This document shows positions 8,501-14,674 of a stretch of 17,232 nucleotides of DNA, piece by piece (position 1 is the stretch's first letter; the number at the start of each line of letters is the position of its first letter). Source of the DNA: JBFLVQ01 sp040758525. GTDB taxonomy: Bacteria > Acidobacteriota > Blastocatellia > Chloracidobacteriales > JADJPF01. The stretch lies in NCBI GenBank assembly GCA_040758525.1, contig JBFLVQ010000126.1, forward strand, positions 1 to 17,232, read 5' to 3'. The notes below the pieces were generated by a model that did no database searches, was not told the origin of the DNA, and was given only the letters and a program-made list of their open reading frames with translations. The position numbers and the translations under genes were made by a program.

Positions 8501-9193
8501 CTGAAAGCTATCGGTGGTTGCGTCATATCTGCATAGCCCGCCGTCGCGACAGCCCAGCCAAATTGTGCCGCTGCGATCCTGATAGATGGTCAGCACCTCC
8601 CTGTTGGGAAGCGCACGCGCATTACCAGCATCAGGCCGGTAGCTGGTAAAGCGGCCAGCAGCGGGGTCGAACTTACTGACCCCCACCGGTGTCAGCAACC
8701 AGAGCAGGCTGGCGCGATCGGCGAAGATCGCATTCACCTGATTATCTATCAAACTGTTGGCATCGCTGGGATTGTGCTGGTAGCTTATAAAGTTGTCCGT
8801 CTCTTTCATGTATCGATTCAAACCGCCGCGCGCGGTGGCAAACCATAAACGGCCGTCGCGATCCTCGCAACTGTCAGTAATAATATTGTCAGTGATAGAG
8901 TGGGAATCTTGTGGGTTGAGCCGGTACACGGTTATCTGGTAGCCGTCGTAACGGTTTAACCCGTCATCCGTGCCGATCCAAATAAAACCGAAGCGATCCT
9001 GGAGAATATTTCGCACCGAGCCGTACGACAGACCCTCATTGACGGAGAGCCGCTCGAACTCTATGCGGCCATTTTGGGCATAGGCGCCGGTCCAACAGAC
9101 CAATACCAGCACCAGCGATGATAGCGATCCGATCAATCCTCTCATGGCACAACCCGACATGAAAACCCGCTGGCAACGGCGGGGAAATGACAT
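5504..9193 (-). CDS. Two-propeller membrane sensor histidine kinase (Reg_prop, Y_Y_Y, HisKA, HATPase_c)
   Basis: 1229 residues. A positively charged start and hydrophobic core (SLSSLVLVLVCWTGAYA, cleavage near residue 40) give a signal peptide. ATG 9193 has a weak AGAG upstream, and internal Mets at residues 12 and 17 are alternative starts. Fourteen repeats of the type QDRxGxLWIGTxxGGLNRYD follow (first IWIGTDDGLNRYD, last LWLSTHKGLCRFN), enough for two seven-bladed propellers. Next comes a Y_Y_Y domain (FSLEYAAINFTNAERNQYAY, PGEYLFRVKGSNNDGRWNE), a membrane segment about 873-893, and HisKA with His932 in MSHELRTPINAI. HATPase_c follows, with Asn1050 in LINLLGNAVKF, Asp1077 in VEDTGFGIAP and GLGLSISRTFV. 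The last 85 residues are helical (DSELAAWLKDQPAVLTRQL to DELLLLMEEL). They resemble the short C-terminal helical domain of some hybrid kinases, but no receiver precedes it. Phosphate must therefore go to another protein, and the neighbouring REC-LytS and LytTR proteins are the nearest candidates. Confidence 0.95.
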   Translation of the reverse strand: MSFPRRCQRVFMSGCAMRGLIGSLSSLVLVLVCWTGAYAQNGRIEFERLSVNEGLSYGSVRNILQDRFGFIWIGTDDGLNRYDGYQITVYRLNPQDSHSITDNIITDSCEDRDGRLWFATARGGLNRYMKETDNFISYQHNPSDANSLIDNQVNAIFADRASLLWLLTPVGVSKFDPAAGRFTSYRPDAGNARALPNREVLTIYQDRSGTIWLGCRDGGLCRYDATTDSFQVYRHNARDPGSLSHDTVMKIGEDSRGQLWIATSGPALNRYDVATDSFQVYRPPVPVFPLPYWESVHDMCVDSTGDIWLAMGGSGLYRFNTQTGLFRHYRPDRADARAISSGDIRSIHQDRAGTLWFGTWMGGLNRYDPDTDSFKVLRPEGNNPTSLSSNRILKIYEDRAGALWFGTWGGGVSRYDANKRKFACYRAELNRPGSLSDSAVNAILVDRDNNLWIGTRSGGLNRFDPRTDSFIVYRHNPKDPHSISTDTISAIYQDSKGRLWIGTALGVNLYDARNNRFIPYRNDPRLPARLRKALPLNYVHDINEDRAGNLLVACRGLHVYNPETDRDIHYNHKQGQPDSLSSSDTYSIFVDRDGTIWVGTYFSGLNRFNARTGSFMHFRHNINDPASLSNDRVMAIHQDANGTLWIGTSSGLNRYDYHTEKFTSYFVKDGLPNDSIDGILEDKEGNLWLSTHKGLCRFNPATGAVRSYDERDGLQSNEFYYPAYYQSRDGEMFFGGSQGFNRFFPEQIKENQYVPPIYITAFKVFDKPLAKANAILPLGNAQPDKVLELSYQQNFFSLEYAAINFTNAERNQYAYRLEGLDRDWIIAGGRRYVSYTNLTPGEYLFRVKGSNNDGRWNEEGTTLKIRINPPPWRRPWAYASYLVLASAAGWGLIHWRGQRLRAQRKLAAIELRAEASELANRAKTVFLASMSHELRTPINAISGFTQIISRDCHIDEKAEKYLITIRQSSEHLLCLINDVLSLSKIDAGKLTLNEQQFDLHLLLEELITIFQSQAEAKKLTFRAELSPALPVQISADKSKLKQVLINLLGNAVKFTRQGSVTLRVYQASEETVFEVEDTGFGIAPAERKNLFEPFAQTESGRQSAEGDGLGLSISRTFVRMMGGDISVESAPGRGSRFRFAITFTVIPARRLPQSASAVPMTDSELAAWLKDQPAVLTRQLRRTIVEGRTRAACEIAESLASNDSRLAAELKQRIKSLQVDELLLLMEEL

Positions 9194-9370
9194 TTCTCTG
9201 GAAATGATAGACCACGGGTTAATACTGAATCTATCCCATTCATTGACTAAAAAGCCGCTTCGCCGGATTTTAGCACCCTTTGTTGAGTTTTAATTTTCAC
9301 TTTGCCACAGGCGGTAGAAAATTGCCCTGTTATTAACATCCGTCAGTTTTACAGAAAGGGGGCGACGCCT

Positions 9371-9406
9371 ATGAATCCCATCCTTCACCGCTTTGGTGGC
9401 CGTTAG
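9371..9406 (+). CDS. possible 11-residue leader peptide
   Basis: ATG 9371 is preceded by the purine-rich agaaagggggcga and gives MNPILHRFGGR before TAG 9404. It sits in the leader of the 882-residue gene, 77 bases before that start. It may be a translated leader that affects downstream expression, or chance. Confidence 0.15.
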   Translation: MNPILHRFGGR

Positions 9407-9469
9407 CGCCTCGATACAGATAACTGCGGGCAAGAAAAGTTTTTCAACCAGAAACACACCTTAATTCTT

Positions 9470-9478
9470 AAGGAGGAA
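9470..9478 (+). promoter_or_regulatory. Strong ribosome binding site of the 882-residue gene
   Basis: aaggaggaa lies about five bases before ATG 9484. It is the closest match to the anti-Shine-Dalgarno in the window, much stronger than the sites of the neighbouring regulators. It fixes the start and suggests high-level translation. Confidence 0.8.
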
Positions 9479-9483
9479 CCCAT

Positions 9484-12132
9484 ATGTCTACCAATTCGTC
9501 AATCTCACTGGGTCACTTTAACGGCATGTCGCAGTTCACTACCGTTTATTGGAATGGAACGCTCTATATCTGCTATTGCGACTACACTGTAGCTTACAGT
9601 ACACGCACTGTCTACTTGTGTAAGGTCAACGCCGACCTGGCCGTTGTCGGCATAGACTCCTTCGATCTGCCTCAAGGGTATGTCGTTGTCACGGGAGCCG
9701 ACTATTTGACCGCCAGCGATGCCATGCCAGTAGTGCACCAGTCTGGTAGTTACGATCCGGGCAAGTTATATATCTTTGTGCGGGCTGTGCGCCAGTCAGA
9801 CGGGGCAAATGTATTATTCTATTATTCAGTGACAGACCGCCAGCTAAAACTGTTAGGCGATCAAGACGCTCCAGTCCATTTCAATGAAGCGGTGGCACAG
9901 TACGCGGTGGCCGGCTTCAGTTACGGAGTCATGGTGGCCTGCGCCGATAACCTCAACCGCAAGCTGCTACTGAACTTTGTTCCCTGGGATAGCCTCAACC
10001 AGTCGACCAATATCACCACCCTACAATACGATTTCCCCGCCAATTTATATAAGTTCGACAATCTTTCCGTGGCCTTCGTGCCAACATCCGGCACAGCCGC
10101 CTCTGACGAGGCAGGACTAAATCTAGTCTGTATGGGATCGGTCTTCTATGACATTAACCCTTCTTCTAATCATGAAGTTGATCTATTCGCCTGGGAGACA
10201 CCTATAACTATTGTCAATGGCCTGCCAGCAGTTGGCAATGATATTCAAGTGAACTTTACGATCTTGCCCTGGCAGCCTGAATTCAGGCTGTTCTACTTTA
10301 ATTCGCTGGTTTTGCATAAAACTCCTGATGGCAGATTGTGTGCGGGGGTAGCGGCGACTTATGAGGGGAACAATACACTGTTCCGGTTGTGGTTCAGGCA
10401 GACAATGGGAGACTGGCTGGACGGTGGTGCGCCTTTGCCAAACCGGCAAGCCGGCGCGGGCTACTATTTTTCCATCGGTTATTTGTTAGGAAAAGTTTTA
10501 GAACAGCCCAGTGTTGTCAATCCCGAGTTGACCGACGCACTGCAGCCAGTAAAGAGGATATTTTTCTTGAGCAGACCAGGTACGCCCAATCTCGACTATC
10601 AGGTCGATGATTACGGCTATATGCGGCGTAATGCGCTGGCTCGTGTAACACCGAACAAGAAGCTGCTGCTGGGGATTATTGAAGGGCCGCCGCCCATTCC
10701 GCACGAGAACATGAATCTGGATAAAAAATATGATCCCAGACCGGCCTTTAGCGCTGATATCGGCAGCACCGCTATTACTATTGAAAGTAAAGAGGATTAC
10801 GCGTTAGACATCAATGGGTCGTTAGAATTCCTCTACAAGGACAAGGGGGAAACGGAAGGGTATAAAACCACTACGGAGATGAGTTTTGGCGGAGGCGGTG
10901 GTTTAGTACGTGAGGAATCCACCACCTCAAAAACCGTATACAAGATAAACCTTGCTTTCCAAAACGCTGAGATCAACGGCAAGACACAGTTAATGCCTCA
11001 GCCTAACGGAATGGCCTTTTTCTACGGCGGCGATTGCACCGGCTATACCTATGATTTTGTCGATGCTGGCGGCAATACGCCGGCTGGCGCGCTCAGTTTC
11101 TTACAAGTATTCTTCATCGAGCCGCACGTTACCGCGCTGCCATACGTGATGAACCCTTATAGGAATCCGAAACCTGGCTTTCTGCTCAGTTACGTTCTTG
11201 ATGCCGATGAAAGAGCTGCTTTAAACAGACACTCGGTCATTGAGTTCAAAGCCGACAAAGGTACTCAGGCATTTATTTCCACAGCCTGGGCTGCTGGCGG
11301 AGGCAAGGCCGGCCAATCTTTCGAGAGCTATGCCGGTCATGAGGATAGTGTCAAGGTCGTGACTAACGCCAAAAAGATGTTTGGTCCCAGCGTCAATTTC
11401 GATTGCTTGGGAAAAGCAGAAGCGCAGGCCGGACTTAAAGTGTCAGCGGAGATCAGTTGGAAGCAAGGATCGGGCAAATCGATCGGCCTTGCTACTGATA
11501 TCAGCACGCTGGGCAATGTTGCCGCACCAAACAGCTACACGAATTTTGTTTATGACACCTACCACCTTAAAGAGAACGTTACGTGGGCTAACGATCTGCA
11601 GGAGAGTCTCTTTCAGAAAGATCCGCAAGGCAACATCCTCTGGCCTGTCGATAAAAATGAGTTAGCCGTCAATCAGTTGGTTGCCGATACCATAGGGGAT
11701 GGCTCAGCACCCTGGAAGATTGTCTACACGCTGGCAGGGTACCATTTTAATCAGTTGCTTCAATCGCTGCCGTTGCACGCTGAGAGTTTGGCGAAGGGCA
11801 TAACCGCGACCGGCACACAAGTAGCGACTATCGAAACCGCGCCGGCTAAAGAACTGTTCGATTCGCTCAACGATGCCGGCATCCAGACGACCGCATGTGT
11901 CGATCTGCTCCTCAAAGCGATTAAAGATCCTGCCAGTAAGGAAGCGAATGAGGCGTTGGCGCAACTGCCGGCCGGTGCAGATAAGAACAGATTGAGCGCG
12001 CTAGTCAAACGCCTCGCCGCCAGCCCGTCCGAGCAGAGCCTGCTTCAGCAGATAATCACAGAGTCACAGGAACGCGTGCTGGCGGAGTGGCGAGAAAAAA
12101 ATCCCCAAACTGTGCCCAGATTCTCTCAATGA
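9484..12132 (+). CDS. 882-residue beta-rich protein of unknown family
   Basis: I do not recognise this protein. Residues 1 to about 390 have short repeated beta-strand units such as TTVYWNGTLYICYCDYTVAY, KLYIFVRAV, FRLFYFNSLVLHKTPDGRLC and RLWFRQTMGDW, like a beta-propeller of the sialidase or lectin kind. A proline-rich linker (EGPPPIPHENMNLDKKYDPR) follows at about 400. A central region has strands rich in alternating Ser/Thr around a glycine run (TTTEMSFGGGGGLVREESTT at 463-482, later LKVSAEISWKQGSGKSIGL at about 652). The last 125 residues are helical (LLLKAIKDPASKEANEALAQ). The Ser/Thr-alternating hairpins recall pore-forming beta proteins of the aerolysin sort, but this is only visual. 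There is no signal peptide, transmembrane helix or lipobox. The gene stands alone, divergent from the propeller kinase, with a very strong ribosome binding site, so it is probably made in quantity. I see no convincing terminator; a weak acagag/ctctgt stem at 12195-12221 precedes a T-rich run. Confidence 0.9.
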   Translation: MSTNSSISLGHFNGMSQFTTVYWNGTLYICYCDYTVAYSTRTVYLCKVNADLAVVGIDSFDLPQGYVVVTGADYLTASDAMPVVHQSGSYDPGKLYIFVRAVRQSDGANVLFYYSVTDRQLKLLGDQDAPVHFNEAVAQYAVAGFSYGVMVACADNLNRKLLLNFVPWDSLNQSTNITTLQYDFPANLYKFDNLSVAFVPTSGTAASDEAGLNLVCMGSVFYDINPSSNHEVDLFAWETPITIVNGLPAVGNDIQVNFTILPWQPEFRLFYFNSLVLHKTPDGRLCAGVAATYEGNNTLFRLWFRQTMGDWLDGGAPLPNRQAGAGYYFSIGYLLGKVLEQPSVVNPELTDALQPVKRIFFLSRPGTPNLDYQVDDYGYMRRNALARVTPNKKLLLGIIEGPPPIPHENMNLDKKYDPRPAFSADIGSTAITIESKEDYALDINGSLEFLYKDKGETEGYKTTTEMSFGGGGGLVREESTTSKTVYKINLAFQNAEINGKTQLMPQPNGMAFFYGGDCTGYTYDFVDAGGNTPAGALSFLQVFFIEPHVTALPYVMNPYRNPKPGFLLSYVLDADERAALNRHSVIEFKADKGTQAFISTAWAAGGGKAGQSFESYAGHEDSVKVVTNAKKMFGPSVNFDCLGKAEAQAGLKVSAEISWKQGSGKSIGLATDISTLGNVAAPNSYTNFVYDTYHLKENVTWANDLQESLFQKDPQGNILWPVDKNELAVNQLVADTIGDGSAPWKIVYTLAGYHFNQLLQSLPLHAESLAKGITATGTQVATIETAPAKELFDSLNDAGIQTTACVDLLLKAIKDPASKEANEALAQLPAGADKNRLSALVKRLAASPSEQSLLQQIITESQERVLAEWREKNPQTVPRFSQ

Positions 12133-12250
12133 ACCCACTCCCCTATCGCTATCAGCAGTTTTCTAATGGTTATTTGAAAGGGCGCCACAAAGACACAGAG
12201 ATCATATAGAGTGTCCTCTGTATAACAACTCTGTAAGTTTTTGTTTTATC

Positions 12251-12324
12251 GGCAAGAAATTATGCTACCAACTGAGCAATATCGCTACGGCGAAATTTCA
12301 GAGCAGTATACATAATTTCTTGCC
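12251..12324. repeat. Perfect 14-bp inverted repeat with 46-base spacer
   Basis: ggcaagaaattatg at 12251-12264 is exactly mirrored by cataatttcttgcc at 12311-12324. The spacer carries the last codons of a minus-strand fragment, whose stop lies in the left arm. The two sides could form a long hairpin or be the remains of an element's termini. No poly-T follows on either side, so an ordinary terminator is unlikely. The rest of 12133-12250 and 12377-12465 shows no gene. Confidence 0.7.
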
Positions 12325-12376
12325 CCTTCTTGGAAATGCGATAGTAATTAGCATGAGATGCTTTAACCCTCTTCTG
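12260..12376 (-). pseudogene. C-terminal winged-helix-like fragment
   Basis: A minus-strand frame open for 38 codons between TGA 12379-12377 and TAA 12262-12260. It reads KRVKASHANYYRISKKGQEI, then MYTALKFRRSDIAQLVA. The pattern of a basic turn, YYRISKKG and a final amphipathic helix matches the end of small winged-helix or phage-type DNA-binding proteins (HRYRLTKKGQ...ALKFR). No start or upstream domain remains, and upstream in frame there are several stops. Probably a relic of a longer gene. Confidence 0.4.
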
Positions 12377-12465
12377 TCACTATAGGAATAAAGGCCAAAT
12401 TATAGACAAATTTCAAGGGAACAATTCCAATATCTTGTAGCTTCTGCCTGATGTCGGGACACATA

Positions 12466-13002
12466 TTACAAAGTCGCCTCCAGATTAAGTTTAGTGCAAG
12501 AAGAAAGGTGTAGATACAACCCTTTATTAAGGTGGATCAAAGCAACCATAGCACTGACTAAACTCAGTTCCGATCTGCTACGACGACGAGAAGCAACTTG
12601 GCGCAATAGTAAACGAGCCATTGCTCCAGATAGTAAAAGCCGGCATCCCAATGTCACAATGATCAATAATGAGATGGCAAAGAGAGCAAACATCCTCGAC
12701 CAAGCTTTAATATCCTTGATGCGCTCTTGAGAAAATCCCAGCCACCATTTGGCGTCACGAAACCCTTCCTCACAACCGAATCTTCTTTTATATTCACTAG
12801 CCATTGCACCGGCACGAAACTGCTGATTAGAAATTAGATACCAAGTTTCCCACTCACCTTTACTGTTGCGCGCACGGCTCATACTAATATGCAGACGCTG
12901 CGGTTCGCTCTCACAATAGTAGCGCAAGCCCAGATTTCGTCTGCGCTCATTACCACAAAATCTCATTGTGCCAAGCTTGTGCCATTCACCATTAAAGTAT
13001 AT
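12466..13002 (-). pseudogene. IS4-family transposase, C-terminal half
   Basis: The minus-strand frame is open from about 13002. It reads IYFNGEWHKLG, then MRFCGNERRRNLGLRYYCES, SRARNSKGEWETWYLISNQ and SEYKRRFGCEEGFRDAKWWL, then GFSQERIKDIKAWSRMFAL and a hydrophobic helix. EYKRRFGCEEGFRDAK fits exactly the IS4 YREK signature, Y-x2-R-x3-E-x6-K, which holds the catalytic Glu. Both catalytic Asp residues would be upstream and are absent, because at about 13003 the coiled-coil cassette begins. The ATG at 12966 is internal, not a true start. The family is like that of the N-terminal half at 3251-3634, which lacks exactly this part, but identity of the two elements cannot be shown here. Confidence 0.85.
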
Positions 13003-13003
13003 G

Positions 13004-13495
13004 TTATTTGTGTTTTGTTTTGGAGACTTTCTTTTTCACGACAGCTTTAACAGTAGACATACTACTAGCAATTTTATTATTCAGTTTCTTCAGCGTAGCA
13101 AGTATCTGATTATTCAACTGATTGGCCTGGGCGAACTGCGAGATCACCTCTAAAGCTTTAGCAAAAGAATCAGCTTGAGCAGCAATAGCAGGGAATTGTG
13201 AGAAGAAAGATTCAGCTCTCACAATGAATGCATTCAGCGACCGCTCCATAGAATCTTGCTAACGAGACACCTTCAACAAACTATCTTGCAAAGTACCAAT
13301 CTGACCTATAAGGGCCTGCAATCCCGATTGCAGCGTACGAGCTAGCTTATCAATGGACATAGCCAAAACATCCATCTGTTTAGTTGAGGATCTACCTGAC
13401 CTCTCAGCCAGTAGGGATGAGCTGGTAGGGGCATAGGGCGAGCTGGCTGAGCTGCTAGCTTGTAATGGTTGTCTCTGGTTCCATTGCATCACCAT
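13004..13495 (-). pseudogene. Coiled-coil protein, copy A, with in-frame amber codon
   Basis: On the minus strand from ATG 13495 (MVMQWNQRQPL) the frame runs through a Ser-rich stretch (QASSSASSPYAPTSSSLLAE) and helical heptads (MSIDKLARTLQSG, LIGQIGTLQDSLLKVS) to TAG at 13261-13259. It continues as QDSMERSLNAF, FFSQFPAIAAQADSFAKALE, NQILATLKKLNNKI and a Lys-rich tail (VKKKVSKTKHK), ending at TAA 13006-13004. Copy B at 16151-16680 has CAG (Gln) in place of this TAG, so the amber is a point change in an otherwise well-kept gene. Without it the protein would be 163 residues. The start overlaps the end of the small membrane protein gene by 41 bases in another frame, suggesting a coupled pair. 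I do not recognise the family. Helices with Gln/Leu heptads suggest a scaffold or tether. Confidence 0.75.
13154..13276. repeat. Direct repeat, copy A core
   Basis: 123 bases matched at 16367-16489 in the same orientation with only two differences: c/t at 13216/16429 (Ala or Thr in the protein) and a/g at 13261/16474 (stop or Gln). Lower similarity continues to about 13065 and about 13495. Confidence 0.9.
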
Positions 13496-13640
13496 TATAG
13501 TTGGCAATAGTTACCTGCTCTGGATTACCAAACGAGTTGACATCAAGGCTGCTAGCCAAGTTGTTTAAGACCAACAGGCTTGCTATGATGATAGTGATAA
13601 TCAATCTGATTGCTCTATCAATATTCATGGTCAAGTGCAT
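13455..13640 (-). CDS. Small single-pass membrane or secreted protein
   Basis: 61 residues. Its start is well supported: ggaaggaaa lies about six bases before ATG 13640. Residues 5-30 (NIDRAIRLIITIIIASLLVL, then NNLASS) form a basic N-terminus and a hydrophobic helix, a signal anchor or signal peptide. The rest, LDVNSFGNPEQV and TIANYNGDAMEPE, is polar and would lie outside the cytoplasm. The 3' end overlaps copy A of the coiled-coil gene. A degraded relative can be traced upstream of copy B (LVYSSLLCDKVNNNVDTE near 16690-16740), so the two genes were duplicated as a unit. No family is recognised. Confidence 0.55.
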   Translation of the reverse strand: MHLTMNIDRAIRLIITIIIASLLVLNNLASSLDVNSFGNPEQVTIANYNGDAMEPETTITS

Positions 13641-13811
13641 ATTTATTTCCTTCCCAATAAACCTGATTAATAATACAGCTAATGGACGAGAAAGGATTCA
13701 AAATAGCGATCTACATGGTAAATTTACGGTTAATGTGTAGGCTTAGGAACATATATTTATCATAAGTGCTAGATTAGCAGAGGCTTTCATCCTCTTGAAA
13801 ACAATATCTAA

Positions 13812-14015
13812 AACTCCATAAATAGAGTGGTAGCACAGGAGGATACTAAGACTTATGAAGATACTGGTACATCAGCAGGTGTTACGCGTACCTATCTTTC
13901 TACTAAAGGAATCTATAGAGACGAGAATGGCAATGTGATGGGGTTTAGCACTACTCGAAATCTCGTCTACTCCAACTCTTGCGACCACTATCAATTCTGC
14001 CCCGATTATTGTTAG
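13812..14015 (+). pseudogene. PAS/PAC sensor domain fragment
   Basis: The plus frame is open from 13812. NRVVAQEDTKTYEDTGTSAG, VTRTYLSTKGIYRDENGNVM and GF match the second half of PAS domains in sensory-box kinases, where R-TYLSTK-PYRDENGNV-G is followed by GISRDITERK. After GF the match fades (STTRNLVYSNS) and the frame ends at TAG 14013. No start codon fits at the front, and 13641-13811 holds only a short unexplained frame (INLINNTANGRERIQNSDLH, ending 13740). This is an internal scrap of a larger signalling gene with both ends missing. Confidence 0.7.
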
Positions 14016-14038
14016 GCTGGCGTTGCATAGCATGACTT

Positions 14039-14061
14039 AATCTAAATAACGAATTTAGATT
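14039..14061. terminator. Perfect 9-bp hairpin, AT-rich
   Basis: aatctaaat, loop aacga, atttagatt, followed by ggttttgta. The stem is perfect but AT-only apart from one GC pair, and the T-run after it is broken. It could be a weak terminator after the PAS relic, an operator-like palindrome or an element end. Confidence 0.35.
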
Positions 14062-14197
14062 GGTTTTGTATTCTGACGGGAGGGGTTTTTGAGGAAAAGC
14101 ACAGGATTTATTGCTACCATTGATTGGACAAGCATGCTCATATATGCTTTACCAATCGAGCAATACCATCATCAATGACCATTTGGAAAATAATCCT

Positions 14198-14477
14198 ATG
14201 CGATTGTATGTCGGCAATATCCCTTATCGAGCCACTACTGAGGAACTACAAAAACTCTTTACCCAATTTGGCACAGTAACATCTATCAATATCGTCACAG
14301 ATAAGGATACTGGACAATCAAAGGGATTCGCCTTTGTTGATATTGATGGAGATTTCAATACCATTATCAGCTATCAGCCAGCTTAACAACACCTTGCTAC
14401 ACGGTCGCTCCATCAAGCATATAGGGAAGCAATATTACTATAGGAAGATGATACCTGACCTGATAAGGCTACAATAA
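14198..14477 (+). pseudogene. Small RRM RNA-binding protein, frameshifted
   Basis: ATG 14198, with ttggaaaa upstream, begins MRLYVGNIPYRATTEEL. It goes on through FTQFGTVTSINIVTD and KDTGQSKGFAFVDIDGD, then ends early at TAA 14384 (62 residues). LYVGNIPY is RNP2, and KGFAFVDI is RNP1 with its aromatic residues. The missing end of the RRM lies in the next frame from 14370: AISQLNNTLLHGRSIKHIGK, running to TAA 14475. It is the expected alpha2-beta4 part (AI..LN-T-L-GR-IKV). So one base was gained, or two lost, near 14363-14372. Whole length would be about 93 residues, the size of the single-RRM proteins found in cyanobacteria and proteobacteria, which bind RNA, often in the cold. An upstream in-frame ATG at 14111 adds 29 residues unlike the family and is not preferred. 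Confidence 0.8.
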
Positions 14478-14534
14478 AGGTAGATCTATCAGCAATGAGA
14501 ATAATAGCAATTTTACTAAAGTAATTGCACAATC

Positions 14535-14569
14535 TTGTTTTTTTTATCTGCTTAAGTAATACTTATATT
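14535..14569 (+). promoter_or_regulatory. Possible promoter of the Ser/Thr kinase gene
   Basis: In the AT-rich gap 14478-14674, ttgttt at 14535 and taatac at 14557 are 16 bases apart, with tatatt at 14564 as an alternative -10. In such AT-rich DNA this can occur by chance. Confidence 0.25.
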
Positions 14570-14674
14570 GCTAAACTAGAGATAGTCTTGTTTAAGCTAA
14601 ACCTTTAACTCACATCAAGCAGGTATCCAAGTTTTCTTCCATTATCATAGCAAATTCAGCATTGGAAAGTATCT

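Larger units (their letters stand above)
9194..9483. promoter_or_regulatory. Divergent control region between the propeller kinase and the 882-residue protein
   Basis: 290 bases with no substantial gene, holding the promoters of two divergent genes. A TTGACT at 9244 lies 17-18 bases before an AT-rich gatttta, giving a weak -35/-10 pair toward the right. It is not good enough to call a promoter alone. As the region before the only unexplained output gene, it is the natural place for LytTR direct repeats. I looked for the usual [TA][AC][CA]GTT core in pairs and found only poor half sites (ttgagttt near 9282, gtcagttt near 9343). Confidence 0.4.

Noticed and set aside
8101..9100. Regular repeats of about 150 bp, considered as a possible CRISPR or tandem array
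   Set aside because: They are the diverged propeller repeats of a coding gene, with no constant repeat or spacers.
12260..12285. Minus-strand gctcagttggtagc resembles the D-arm of a tRNA
   Set aside because: The surrounding bases give no acceptor, anticodon or T-arm that pairs. The stretch is better explained as the codons IAQLVA at the end of a protein fragment.
13501..13740. 79-codon plus-strand ORF with TM-like residues
   Set aside because: Its first half is antisense to the small membrane protein gene, which has a good ribosome binding site. Only the last 27 codons are unexplained, and they have no recognisable family.
14111..14197. 29-residue N-terminal extension of the RRM protein
   Set aside because: RRM proteins of this kind start directly at the RNP2 strand. 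The extension has no ribosome binding site and no family resemblance.
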